This document shows, in pieces, positions 8,336-16,369 of a stretch of DNA of 64,000 nucleotides. The notes beneath the pieces are model-generated. The model worked only from the letters and a program-made list of their open reading frames with translations. It did not search any database and was not told where the DNA came from. The DNA lies in the NCBI RefSeq assembly GCF_001426405.1, contig NZ_LMEP01000023.1, positions 356,924 to 420,923 on the forward strand, given 5' to 3'. The translations under genes and the position numbers were made by a program. The first letter of the stretch is position 1; each line of letters begins with the position of its first letter. This DNA comes from Streptomyces sp. Root1304. Lineage in GTDB: Bacteria > Actinomycetota > Actinomycetes > Streptomycetales > Streptomycetaceae.

Positions 8336-9316
8336 CTACTGGGTTGAGGATGCCAGAGCGGTGCGGACGGCTGCCTCGACGTGGGTGGCGGCGTTGGTGT
8401 GACCGGCGGCGTTGGGGTGCACGAGCGTGGCCCGGTTGCCGTCGGCGCACTCCAGCGTGATCGGACCGAGGGCCACCTCGGTCGGCCAGTACGAGCCCGC
8501 CGTCCCGCAGACGCCCTCGACCCACTTCACGTCCCGAGCCTGGCAGGCGTCGTGTCCGACGCTGGAGGCGGCGGTGTCGACGTACTCGCCGCCGGACAAC
8601 TCGGTGATGGCCTCGATGATCGCGTTGAGGTGGGCGTTCACCCCGTGCATCCAGGCGATGTCCCCGTGGGTCAGCGAGACCGTCCCGAGGCCCTGGATCG
8701 AGGCGGCCAGCTCCGTGGTGTCCTGGCGGTCACAGCTGGTGGCGTCCTCGGGGAAGATCGTCGGGTAGCCCACCGTGATGATCCTGGCGTCGGGCGCCTT
8801 CGTCTGTACGGCGCGCACCATGCCGGCGTATTCGCGGGTGACCCGGTCGTACTTGTCGTAGATGGACTCCGGGTCCAGGAACGGGCCTCCGCCCTCGTAG
8901 GCGTCCCGGCAGGGGGTGGCCTCGTCGGGCTGACCGACGCCGGAGATCAGGCAGGCGGAGAGCATCTTCCCGAACGGCATGCTGTTCCCGCCGACGCCGA
9001 TCGTCACCACGTCGGTGTCCGCGTTCAGCCCGGCCCGCTCGACCTGGGTCGCCACGTCGGGCCAGCCGTCCTCCGGAGCCTCCACCGGGCTGATCGGCGT
9101 CTGCCGGGCCGAGGCGATCTCGTTGATGACGGCCCCGCCGCAGCTGACGTCGGTCAGCTTCACCGAACGGCCGGCCGGCGGCGCGGCGGCGAGCCGGGCC
9201 GCGACCAGGTTCGGGTACGAGCCGGTCGTACGGTCGCAACCGTCCCGGTTCGCGTCGCCGAGCGCGGGGCTCGGGTCTCCCAGGTCGAGCAGTGGATCAT
9301 TACGCTGCACACTCAA
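8336..9316 (-). pseudogene. SGNH/GDSL-type secreted esterase lacking signal peptide and catalytic GDS block
   Basis: About 326 codons of a Streptomyces SGNH lipase/esterase: CDRTTGSYPNLVAARL, VSCGGAVI, the block III region IGVGGNSMPFGKM and the block V His in HPNAAGH are all present, with several paired Cys of an exported protein. What should precede it, a signal peptide and the nucleophile motif GDSxSAG, is absent: reading upstream from LGDPSPALGDANRDGCDR gives unrelated low-GC sequence and only a TTG (9316) as start. The catalytic Ser is therefore missing and the product would be neither exported nor active. I call it a 5'-truncated pseudogene. Just upstream an unrelated 18-codon open frame with its own ribosome site (9356-9300, minus) abuts the fragment. 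Confidence 0.72.
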
Positions 9317-9483
9317 GCAGTTGCGGTGAGTGACTTGCCAGTTCGCGGATGATCATTCACTCTCCCGTGTCCGCGGAGGCTAGTTGGGGTGTGATCGGGT
9401 CAGGGCGTGCCTGTTCGGGGGCGTGGGACGCGACCCGCCCCCGTGGCCCCCGGAACCCCGGCCGGGCTGAGATGATCGGACCC

Positions 9484-10080
9484 ATGCCCGCCTCCTCGAC
9501 CCCGGCCGCGACCACGAAGCCGGCCCCGACCCCCGCCTCCGCTTCGGCCCCGGCCTCCGCTCCGGTCTCGGCCCCCGATGCGGCGCCGGCCTCCGTGCCG
9601 TCCCCGGCCGTCCCCCTCACCACCGAGCGGCTGCTCCTGCGGCCCGTGCGTGCGAGCGACGTTCCCGAGGTCACCCGGCTGTGGACGGATCCCGGGGTCA
9701 GACGGCATCTGGGCGGGCCGGTCACGGAGCAGGTCGTACGGATCCGGCAGCGGCGTGTGGTGGGGGCGCCGGGCGTGCGCGCGGTCCTGCGGGCCGCCGA
9801 CGGCGTCCTGCTCGGGATCGTGACGGTGGAGCCCGCGGCGCGGGACGGGGAGACGGAGATCTCGTACCAGTTCCTGCCCGAGCACTGGGGCCGGGGCTAC
9901 GCGCGGGAGGCCGTCGCCGCCGTCCTCGACGTCACGCTCCGCGGGACCCCGAGTGTCGTCGCGCTGACCCAGCAGGCGAACCACCGTTCGCGGCGGCTCC
10001 TGGAGGACGTCGGCATGAGCCACGTCTCGTCCTTCGTCGAGTACGAGGCCCACCAGGTCCTCTACCGGCGCCGACGCTGA
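9484..10080 (+). CDS. GNAT family N-acetyltransferase
   Basis: 198 residues from ATG9484 (ATG9472 in frame is as likely; neither has a strong ribosome site). The first ~40 residues are a Pro/Ala/Ser repeat-like tail, then the acetyltransferase fold starts at PLTTERLLLRPVRASDVPEV. Acetyl-CoA-binding element: YQFLPEHWGRGYAREAVAAV (about 125-144), then NHRSRRLLEDVGM, the usual end of RimJ/RimL-type GNATs. The substrate is unknown; this subgroup acetylates protein N-termini, antibiotics or small amines. The low-complexity N-terminus is unusual and may be disordered. It lies divergent from the truncated esterase. Confidence 0.85.
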   Translation: MPASSTPAATTKPAPTPASASAPASAPVSAPDAAPASVPSPAVPLTTERLLLRPVRASDVPEVTRLWTDPGVRRHLGGPVTEQVVRIRQRRVVGAPGVRAVLRAADGVLLGIVTVEPAARDGETEISYQFLPEHWGRGYAREAVAAVLDVTLRGTPSVVALTQQANHRSRRLLEDVGMSHVSSFVEYEAHQVLYRRRR

Positions 10081-10152
10081 CCCGGCCGACCCGCGCCGCC
10101 CGCCGCATCCGCCGCGCCACCTGAAGTCCCACGCGCCGCCCCGCCCCGGCAC

Positions 10153-10177
10153 CGATCCGCGTACGCTCTGCGGATCG
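10153..10177. promoter_or_regulatory. 8-bp perfect inverted repeat upstream of pfkB-type gene
   Basis: CGATCCGC (10153-10160) and GCGGATCG (10170-10177) are perfect reverse complements with a 9-base spacer, in the 251-bp gap between the acetyltransferase and the sugar kinase. It may be an operator for the kinase gene or a terminator for the gene before it. Confidence 0.35.
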
Positions 10178-10331
10178 TCCACCGGGGCGCCCGCGTCGAG
10201 GTCCTCCTCGGTGGGAACCCGGTCGTCGACCGCACCGACACGGCGGCCACCCGCGCCGAGGCCGTGTCGGACCGTACGTCCGCGGGGGCCGGGCCGGCCG
10301 CCGGGACACCTACGCCAAGGAGCCCCGACCC

Positions 10332-11267
10332 ATGTCCTTCCTGGTGATCGGCGAGTGCGTCGCCGACATCGTGCCGGCCCCGGCGGGCTCCGGCGCGGCC
10401 GACCGGGTCCACCCGGGCGGCAGTCCCGCAAACGTCGCCTACGGCCTCGCCCGCCTCGGCCGGGACGTCACCCTGCTCACCCAGCTGGCGGACGATCCCC
10501 ACGGACGGCTGATCGGCGACCACCTCACGGGCGCGGGCGTGAAGGTGGAGGTCGGCGGTGTTCCCGCCCGCACCCCGTCGGCGGTCGTCGGCCTCGACGC
10601 GCACGGCGGGGCCGCGTACACCTTCGACATCGCCTGGACCCTGTCGGCGGGGACGGCCGGGCCCGCGCCCGCCCATGTGCACATCGGCTCGATCGCCGCC
10701 GTCGTCGCTCCCGGCGCGGACACCGTCCTCGCCGAGGCCGAGCGGCTCAGGCACGGGGCCACCGTCAGCTACGACCCCAACGTGCGGCCCGCGCTGATGG
10801 GGGAGCGGGCAGCGGCCGTCGCCCGCGTCGAGCGCTGTGTCGCCCTCGCCGACCTCGTCAAGGCGAGCGACGAGGACCTGGCCTGGCTGTATCCGGGCGA
10901 GGACCCGTACGCGGTCGCCGCCCGCTGGCTGGCCCTCGGCCCGGCCGTCGTCCTGGTCACCCGGGGTGCGGCCGGCTCCGTCGCCCTCACCCGGCACCAC
11001 ACGGTCGCCGCCGGGGCGCCCCCGGTCACCGTCGTCGACACCGTCGGGGCGGGCGACTCCTTCATGTCCGCCGTCCTGGACACCCTCGCCGGCCGGGGGC
11101 GGGAATCCCTCGGCGGCCTCGACGCCGGGGACCTCGCGGAACTGCTGCGGAGAGCGGGCGCGGCGGCGGCCGTCACCGTCTCACGGGCGGGCGCCCTCCC
11201 GCCCGACCAGTCCGAACTGGACGCGGCCGGGCGGGAGTTCCCCGTCAGGTCCGGGCGTGCGTCGTGA
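10332..11267 (+). CDS. PfkB family carbohydrate kinase (fructokinase-like)
   Basis: 311 residues, usual length. The ribokinase/PfkB fold is clear: N-terminal GGSPANVAYGLARLG (signature 1, about 32-46) and the C-terminal signature DTVGAGDSFMSAVL (about 237-250) with the catalytic Asp and the anion-hole Gly-Ala-Gly. ASDEDLAWLYPGED and VLVTRGAAGS are also typical. It phosphorylates a sugar or nucleoside; the fructokinase guess is by similarity of motifs only. The ATG at 10332 follows AAGGAGCC. The 3' end overlaps the convergent GNAT-AAA+ gene by 23 bases. Confidence 0.92.
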   Translation: MSFLVIGECVADIVPAPAGSGAADRVHPGGSPANVAYGLARLGRDVTLLTQLADDPHGRLIGDHLTGAGVKVEVGGVPARTPSAVVGLDAHGGAAYTFDIAWTLSAGTAGPAPAHVHIGSIAAVVAPGADTVLAEAERLRHGATVSYDPNVRPALMGERAAAVARVERCVALADLVKASDEDLAWLYPGEDPYAVAARWLALGPAVVLVTRGAAGSVALTRHHTVAAGAPPVTVVDTVGAGDSFMSAVLDTLAGRGRESLGGLDAGDLAELLRRAGAAAAVTVSRAGALPPDQSELDAAGREFPVRSGRAS

Positions 11268-12293
11268 TGTCCGAGGCGAACTGCTCGACCATCTCCGGCG
11301 TCACCGTCGGCCGGCACTCGGCGATGGCCTCCAGGTAGTCCACCGTGCTCGCCCCGGGGGCCGAGCCGTCACCGGCGCGCACGCCGACGGAGAGCAGGTC
11401 CCGCTCGAAGGAGGCCTGAGCGGCGACCCGGGCCGCGTGCTCGATGTCGGCCGGGGTGAACAGCTCGCTCGCCAGGACGAGTTCGTCGATGTCGACGTCC
11501 GCCCGGCCCTCCGTGTACCGGGCCCAGATCGCCGCCCACGCCGCCTTGTCCGGCGTACCGATCGGGATGAGGTAGTCGAAGCGGCCCGGGCGCAGGAACG
11601 CCGGGTCGAGGGAGCGGTTCGAGTTGGTCGCGCAGACGAGCAGCCGCTCGTCCCGCTCCCTGAACCCCGGTATCAGCTTGAGGAGTTCGTTGGTCACCCC
11701 GTGCATCCGCCGGGCTGCGCGGGCTCCGAGCGGACCGGGGCGATCTCCTCGACCTCGTCGATGAAGACCAGGACCCGCTCCAGTTCGGCGATCCGCGCGA
11801 ACGCGGAGCGCAGGGCGGCGGCGAGGTTCCCCTCGTCCGCCGGCCGCGACGGGAGGATCTCCACGAACGGCCGGCCCAGCCGTGAGGCGATCCCGCGAGC
11901 GAAGGTCGTCTTGCCGGTGCCCGGCGGGCCGAACAGGCAGACCGCGCGGGGCGGCCGCACCCCGTGCCGGCCGGCCCGCTCCGGCTCGGCCAGCGGCAGC
12001 ACCACCCGCCGCTCCAACTCCACCAGGAGCGCGCTGGCGAGACCCCGGCCGCGCCACGCCGAGGAGATCGCGATCCGCATCACCCAGGCCCGCTCGCCGG
12101 AGACGCAGGCGAGCGCGGCCCCGATCGGCGCGCCCTGGTGGACGGCGACGACGGCGGGCTGACGGGTGGTGAGGGCACCGATGCACTCGGCGAGCGAGAA
12201 CACGGACTCCTGGCCCAGCTCGGCCGTGGTGTCGATCAGATGGACGACGGCCGCGAGATCGCTCTCGCGGTAGTCGTGGATGTGCCAGTTCAC
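11245..12293 (-). pseudogene. GNAT-AAA+ ATPase fusion interrupted by a frameshift
   Basis: Starts at GTG12293 (GGGGCGG upstream) with a GNAT domain (MRIAISSAWRGRGLASALLVELE) fused to an AAA+ ATPase: Walker A GPPGTGKTT and Walker B VLVFIDEVEE. The frame then ends at a TGA (11694-11696) right after EVEEIAPVRSEPAQP. The rest of the ATPase resumes at once in another frame from about 11707: HGVTNELLKLIPGFRE, sensor 1 CATNS, the arginine-finger region DPAFLRPGRFDY and sensor 2 TPADIEHAAR, ending at 11245. Inserting one G in the GGCGGATG tract (around 11706) restores a full ~349-codon gene. No slippery heptamer is visible, so it is a mutation or a sequencing error rather than evident programmed shifting. 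Acetyltransferase fused to ATPase is uncommon. Confidence 0.82.
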
Positions 12294-12467
12294 CGGTGGT
12301 ACCGCCCCTCGTTGGTGCCGTTGCGGCGAGGCTGGGCGGGGTCCCGGAGGCCGGTCGTGCTCCATCCTGCACAAGGCGGTACGGGCGAACGCGCCGTACC
12401 GGCTCTATGCGGCGTGGAGCGGTCCGACGCCGTCGGTCGTGGCCCGATCCCGTCCCGGCACGCGAAA

Positions 12468-12499
12468 AGGCCTCCGGAAGGAGTTCCTTCCGGAGGCCT
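12468..12499. terminator. 14-bp perfect hairpin followed by T-run on minus strand
   Basis: AGGCCTCCGGAAGG (12468-12481) pairs perfectly with CCTTCCGGAGGCCT (12486-12499), loop AGTT. On the minus strand the stem is followed by TTTT, so it is a good intrinsic terminator for the DUF805 gene that stops at 12546. Confidence 0.8.
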
Positions 12500-12545
12500 G
12501 CGTGCCGACGGGGCCGGCGGGGAAGCCGGGGCGACGACGGGACCG

Positions 12546-12899
12546 TCAGTAGGCCGGGGCCAGCTTCGGGTTCGGGCCGTGCGCGTTCTGGTGCTGGTCG
12601 CCCTCGGTGGCGGCGAACACGATGAGCACGATGAAGCCGACGAGCGGCACGAGGGCGATCAGCACCCACCAGCCCGAGCGGCCGGTGTCGTGGAGCCGAC
12701 GGACCGTCACGGCGAGGGACGGCAGGAAGATGGCGAGCGAGTAGAGGACGCTCAGCAGCGAGAAGTCGAGCGCCGTGCCGATGACGCCGATGACGATCGC
12801 GATGATGAAGTTGATCAGCTCGAACATCCAGAATTCCTGGCGACGGGCGCGGCCGCTGAACACGGCGTACTTCTTGAGAACGTCGATGTACCAGTTCAC
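12546..12899 (-). CDS. DUF805 family membrane protein
   Basis: 117 residues from GTG12899, preceded by GGGGGGAC. Begins VNWYIDVLKKYAVFSGRARR, the DUF805 signature (F..GRA.R.E.W.F), with three predicted membrane helices (ELINFIIAIVIGVIGTALDF, LYSLAIFLPSLAVTV, WWVLIALVPLVGFIVLIVF) and the conserved RRLHDTGRSGWW between helices 2 and 3. The C-terminus is short, polar and cytoplasmic. The function of DUF805 proteins is unknown. The longer frame upstream lacks a ribosome site and was not used. Monocistronic, with its own terminator. Confidence 0.9.
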   Translation of the reverse strand: MNWYIDVLKKYAVFSGRARRQEFWMFELINFIIAIVIGVIGTALDFSLLSVLYSLAIFLPSLAVTVRRLHDTGRSGWWVLIALVPLVGFIVLIVFAATEGDQHQNAHGPNPKLAPAY

Positions 12900-13037
12900 T
12901 TTGTCCCCCCAAGGACTGGGTATGCGAGCGGGAGCCTGTCCCTGTGGAGCAAGCTTTACGCAGAACTTAGGTGGCTGAAACCACATGGGTCAATTCGTTA
13001 CCGGGTAGTGGCCGTTCCGGCGCGCGGAAAAGTGAAG

Positions 13038-13067
13038 GGCGGCGCCTCCGGTGAGGGAGGCGCCGCC
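13038..13067. terminator. 12-bp perfect hairpin terminator
   Basis: GGCGGCGCCTCC (13038-13049) pairs with GGAGGCGCCGCC (13056-13067), six-base loop, 23 bases past the stop of the SPW-repeat gene on the minus strand. Confidence 0.7.
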
Positions 13068-13089
13068 GTTCGGGGAGAGGATCAGAACG

Positions 13090-13527
13090 TCACGTCCTTC
13101 TCTTGGTCATCAGCAGTCCGCCGGCCGTGAGGGAGAACAGGCAGACGCACGCGCCGGTGATCACATTGCTGAGGATCGTGCCCGTGTCGGGGTTCCGCGA
13201 GACCACCCACGGAGCGACGATCAGCCAGGCGCCCAGGAGCAGTACGACGAAGTTCAGGTCCTGCGACCGCTCCGGAGCCATCGACATGCACAGGCCGAGG
13301 GCCGCGAGAGCGATGCCGACGACCAGGTTGGTGATGGCGAGTTCGGGGCGGGCGGCAGAGAAGTGAACCGTCCACGCGGAGATCGCGGCGTAGATGCCGG
13401 CGAGGATCACGAGTTCCTCGACCGCCGCGACACCTCGGGTCTGGAGCATACGGGCATATCGGTCCCGCATTTCCGGCGCATCGGGGTGTCCCGCGATATC
13501 ACCAGGACGGTGAGAGACGTCGGCCAT
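13090..13527 (-). CDS. SPW repeat-containing membrane protein
   Basis: 145 residues, ATG at 13527 with a strong AAGGAGG site. Four hydrophobic segments in two similar halves: LVILAGIYAAISAWTVHFS / NLVVGIALAALGLCMSM and FVVLLLGAWLIVAPWVVS / NVITGACVCLFSLTAGG. The halves carry the SPW-like motif (AWTVHFS and APWVVSRNP) followed by an Asn-rich turn, as in the SPW repeat family of actinobacterial membrane proteins. Function unknown. The N-terminal 35 residues are polar and cytoplasmic. Divergent from the cupin gene across an AT-richer region. Confidence 0.85.
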   Translation of the reverse strand: MADVSHRPGDIAGHPDAPEMRDRYARMLQTRGVAAVEELVILAGIYAAISAWTVHFSAARPELAITNLVVGIALAALGLCMSMAPERSQDLNFVVLLLGAWLIVAPWVVSRNPDTGTILSNVITGACVCLFSLTAGGLLMTKRRT

Positions 13528-13844
13528 ACGACTCGCCTCCTTCTGGCGTCGTGCACGTCTGACCGCACTTGCGGCGAATGGGGCCGCTGCTTCATTGTGC
13601 GCTTATCTGGTCTTTATGTGTAGATCTGCCCGATAAGGGAACCGCACAGAATTTGAGCTGCGCATATGCAGGGAACTGCCAAAGAGGGGTTCCGTTCAAC
13701 AAAAGTTCAATTCAAACGCGAACCATCTGTCGTTTCGGTGTGCGGGGAGATCGGCAGGTCCGGTGCGGGCCGGGTGCACGGCGCGGCTCCGGCGTAGCCT
13801 GGAAGTGGACTCGGGGCCCGACTCTCCACCGCCGGGAGCGGATG
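13528..13844. other. AT-richer divergent intergenic region
   Basis: This 317-bp gap between the divergent SPW and cupin genes is markedly poorer in GC than its surroundings, especially 13590-13740. It contains no convincing reading frame. A pair of 11-bp direct repeats starting GTTCAA (separate entry) lies in it. Promoters for both flanking genes must be here. Confidence 0.6.
13694..13715 (+). promoter_or_regulatory. Two 11-bp direct repeats resembling a PHO box
   Basis: GTTCAACAAAA (13694-13704) is directly followed by GTTCAATTCAA (13705-13715). PhoP boxes of Streptomyces consist of 11-nt direct repeat units starting GTTCA(C); both units keep GTTCA and the 11-nt period but lack the following CC. 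A GTTCC motif precedes them and CGAACC follows. The site is about 130 bases upstream of the cupin start. Binding by PhoP is inference. Confidence 0.35.
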
Positions 13845-14216
13845 ATGGCCGGCATCGTACGAAGAAGCTTCGACGCAGCGGACGAGACCCGCCCCTTCGA
13901 GGACGGCAAGGGCAGGCTCGACCTGCTCACCAGCGGACGCGGCCCGGTCGGCCGCGCCGTGTTCGAACCCGGCTGGAAGTGGTCCCAGCACGTCAAACCC
14001 CTCGCGGGCACCGACAGCTGCCAGGCCTCCCACGTCGGATACGTCGTCAGTGGCCGGATGAAGGTCGTCATGGACGACGGCGAGTCGGCCGAGTTCGGCG
14101 CCGGCGACTACATGGAGGTCACTCCCGGACACGACGCCTGGGTACTGGGCGACGAGGCCTGCGTGGCCCTCGACTGGACGGGCTTCGGCGACTACGCCAA
14201 GACGCAGGGCTCCTGA
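13845..14216 (+). CDS. Small cupin domain protein
   Basis: 123 residues. Two ATGs in a row (13842, 13845); GGGAG lies six bases before the second, which I chose. A single beta-barrel cupin: motif 1 region WKWSQHVKPLAGTDSCQASHVGYVVSG and motif 2 GDYMEVTPGHDAWVLGD, with His residues available for metal. Single-domain cupins of this kind in actinobacteria bind small ligands or metals; no specific reaction can be assigned. The end, DWTGFGDYAK, is typical of this Streptomyces subgroup. Confidence 0.85.
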   Translation: MAGIVRRSFDAADETRPFEDGKGRLDLLTSGRGPVGRAVFEPGWKWSQHVKPLAGTDSCQASHVGYVVSGRMKVVMDDGESAEFGAGDYMEVTPGHDAWVLGDEACVALDWTGFGDYAKTQGS

Positions 14217-14240
14217 CGCTCCACGGGCCACCTCCGCGCA

Positions 14241-14272
14241 CGGGTGGCCGGGGGAAAAGCCCGGGCCACCCG
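14241..14272. terminator. 9-bp hairpin after cupin gene
   Basis: CGGGTGGCC (14241-14249) pairs with GGCCACCCG (14264-14272) around a loop with a central AAAA. It lies 25 bases past the cupin stop. Confidence 0.5.
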
Positions 14273-14365
14273 CCGTCGCCGACGGCACAATGCGCGTATG
14301 ACCCACCAGGACCAGCACACGGCGGCCACGCGCACCGCGACCGCCGCCACGGCGGGGGAGTGACG

Positions 14366-14782
14366 CGCGTGTACTCCCCCGGAACCCCCGACGACGCCGA
14401 CATCGCCGAGGCCATCGCAGGCGAACTGCACCTCATGGACCCGGCCGTACGCCTCTCCAGGGCGCGCGCCACGGAACTGCTCGACCCGGAGTTCGTCGAG
14501 GTCGGCGCCTCCGGCAACCGCTGGAACCACGAGGAGATGCTCGCCGACCTGCCCGACATGGCCGACAGCGCCGAGGACGGACCGCGCTACGAACCCACCG
14601 GCTTCCGCGGGGTGCTGCTCGCGCCCGGCATCGTCCACCTCACCTACGAGACCGTCCGCGACGGCCTGCGCGTCCGGCGCAGCTCCCTCTGGCGCCGCGA
14701 CCCCGCCGGGCCGCCCGGCGCGGGACTGCGGATGTACTACCACCAGGGAACGCCCGTACCCGGAGCAGACGTTCAGCCGTAG
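14366..14782 (+). CDS. DUF4440/NTF2-like protein
   Basis: 138 residues from GTG14366 with GGGGGAG eight bases upstream. The NTF2-like fold of the DUF4440 type is shown by DPEFVEVGASGNRWNHEEML, then LAPGIVHLTYETVR and the C-terminal RRSSLWRRDP...MYYHQGTP. Members include small enzymes and ligand-binding proteins of unknown role. The His near the C-terminus (YYHQGTP) is conserved in the group. The last ten bases overlap the convergent membrane protein gene. Confidence 0.85.
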   Translation, partial: RVYSPGTPDDADIAEAIAGELHLMDPAVRLSRARATELLDPEFVEVGASGNRWNHEEMLADLPDMADSAEDGPRYEPTGFRGVLLAPGIVHLTYETVRDGLRVRRSSLWRRDPAGPPGAGLRMYYHQGTPVPGADVQP

Positions 14783-15135
14783 GCGTCCGTGACGCAGTCG
14801 ACCGCGCACCGGCCGTGCTCGAACCGGAGCCGCAGCACCGCGGCCGCGTGCCGCCGCTCCACCTCGTCGTAGCCGTAGCGCTCCCGCGTCATCCGCACCA
14901 CGGCCTCGACGGTGACGATCGCCGGTTCGCCCTCACCGGCGGACCGGCGGGCCTCCGAGATGACCTGGTCCGCCGCCCGCCGCAGATGACGGACGTACTC
15001 CCGCCGCGCCATGGTCCGCGCCCGCGAAGCGGCGAACGGCCGCGCCGCGCGCCCCTTCCAGACCACCCCGGCCGTCATGAGTCCCACACCCGACAGCCCG
15101 ATGAACGCCCCCATCAGGATCCCGCCCCACCCCAT
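14773..15135 (-). CDS. Small membrane-anchored hypothetical protein
   Basis: 120 residues from ATG15135 (GGGGGAGGTGG upstream; an in-frame ATG at 15174 is less likely). One N-terminal membrane helix (GGILMGAFIGLSGVGLMTAGVVW), then a basic, helical cytoplasmic part (ARTMARREYVRHLRRAADQVISEARRS, TVEAVVRMTRERYGYDEVERRHAAAVLRL). Two Cys are near the C-terminus (GRCAVDCVTD). No family recognised. Tail-to-tail with the DUF4440 gene. Confidence 0.7.
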   Translation of the reverse strand: MGWGGILMGAFIGLSGVGLMTAGVVWKGRAARPFAASRARTMARREYVRHLRRAADQVISEARRSAGEGEPAIVTVEAVVRMTRERYGYDEVERRHAAAVLRLRFEHGRCAVDCVTDAYG

Positions 15136-15282
15136 CGCCGGCCGCCACCTCCCCCTGCACCCGCCGCTCCGCACCAGCCCTCCGAGTCTAGGGCCCGTCC
15201 TTCCCGGCAGGCCGAGCTCGCCACGCGACCCACGGGAGCCGTCCCCGCCGGGGCCGCGCCGTCCCCGCCGGGGCCGGAACCG

Positions 15283-16233
15283 TCACCTCCGGGGTCGTGA
15301 CCAGGAAGGCGCCCAGATCTCGGGGTCCGGGCGCGTGAGGTCCGGGGCCTCGGGGGAGGCGCCGAGGCGGTCGCGGAGGGCGAGCAGCGCGGGATGGGGA
15401 TTGTCCACGGCCCAGAGCAGTGAATGCGGGTAGACCGGGGTCGGGCCGTGCACGCCGACGCGGCGCAGGCGGTGGCCCTCGGGCCAGACCAGGCGGGTCA
15501 GCTCGCCGACGAAGGTCGCCAGGCCGGGGGAGTTCGCCACCTTGTCGAACAGCGGATCGGTGCCGAAGTCAGGACCCGTCACCTCGATGGTGAGCCCGAA
15601 CGCGGCGGCGAGGTCGGCGTAGTAGGCGGCCCACTCGGTTCCGCCGACCACCCCGGGCACCCAGATCCGGTGCCCCACCAGCTCCGCCGGGGTCACCCGG
15701 CCCGCCTCCGCGAAGACGTGCTCCGGACCCGTCAGGAGCTGCATCGGCTCGTCCAGGACCGGAAGCGCCCCGATCCCCTCGGGAAGCCGCCGGCCCGGCA
15801 TCGTGACCGCCCGGAACGACGCGTCGACCGTGCCCGCCCTGAGCGCCGCGACGGCCGCGTCGGCGTCGAAGAGCGTCACCACGTCCAGCTCCACCTCCGG
15901 ATGGGCCCGGTGGAAGTCGCGCAGCAGCGCCGCCGGTGCCAGCCGGCGGCCGATCACGTCCACCCGCAGCGCCCGCCGCCCCGGACGCACGGAGGCGAGC
16001 GCCCGCGCCTCGGCGTCGAGCAGGGCGCGCGCGTGCGGCAGGAACGCCTGCCCGTCGACCGTCACCTCCGCGCCCCGCCCCGTGCGGGTGAAGAGTCGTA
16101 CCCCCAGCTCCTTCTCCAGGGCGGCGACCCGCTTCGAGACGGCCTGCTGGGTGACGGACAGGTCGTCGGCGGCCCGCCGGAACCGGCCCGAGTCGACGAC
16201 GGCGAGGAAGGTGCGTACGGCTTCGAGATCCAC
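15283..16233 (-). CDS. LysR family transcriptional regulator
   Basis: 316 residues from GTG16233. The N-terminal winged HTH is canonical: VDLEAVRTFLAVVDSGRFRR, ADDLSVTQQAVSKRVAALEKELGVRLFTR (about 17-46). A LysR substrate-binding domain follows (about 85-300; VDVIGRRLAPAALLRDFHRAHPEVELDVV). The inducer is unknown. It is divergent from an MFS transporter gene 136 bp away, the usual arrangement in which a LysR protein controls the neighbouring gene, and the gap holds repeated half-sites. Confidence 0.93.
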   Translation of the reverse strand: MDLEAVRTFLAVVDSGRFRRAADDLSVTQQAVSKRVAALEKELGVRLFTRTGRGAEVTVDGQAFLPHARALLDAEARALASVRPGRRALRVDVIGRRLAPAALLRDFHRAHPEVELDVVTLFDADAAVAALRAGTVDASFRAVTMPGRRLPEGIGALPVLDEPMQLLTGPEHVFAEAGRVTPAELVGHRIWVPGVVGGTEWAAYYADLAAAFGLTIEVTGPDFGTDPLFDKVANSPGLATFVGELTRLVWPEGHRLRRVGVHGPTPVYPHSLLWAVDNPHPALLALRDRLGASPEAPDLTRPDPEIWAPSWSRPRR

Positions 16234-16251
16234 GGCGCGCAGCGTAGGCCG

Positions 16252-16288
16252 ACAACCGCCGGTTGTGGTGCGCGCGACACCCGGTTGT
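16252..16288. promoter_or_regulatory. Candidate LysR binding region
   Basis: ACAACCGCCGGTTGT (16252-16266) is a 6-bp inverted repeat with a three-base spacer. Its right half CCGGTTGT (16259-16266) is repeated exactly at 16281-16288, 22 bp or about two helical turns further on. Two phased sites next to a LysR start are what a regulatory and an activation site would look like. Confidence 0.5.
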
Positions 16289-16369
16289 TTGATCCGGACG
16301 CCCGCCGCTCGCTTGGATGGCGGCGGTCCCGGCGCGGTCGCGCGGCGGGCCGGCGAGAGGAGTACGGGC

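Noticed and set aside
9300..9420. Insertion sequence end
   Set aside because: Lower GC and a broken gene suggest rearrangement, but I find no transposase, inverted terminal pair or target duplication.
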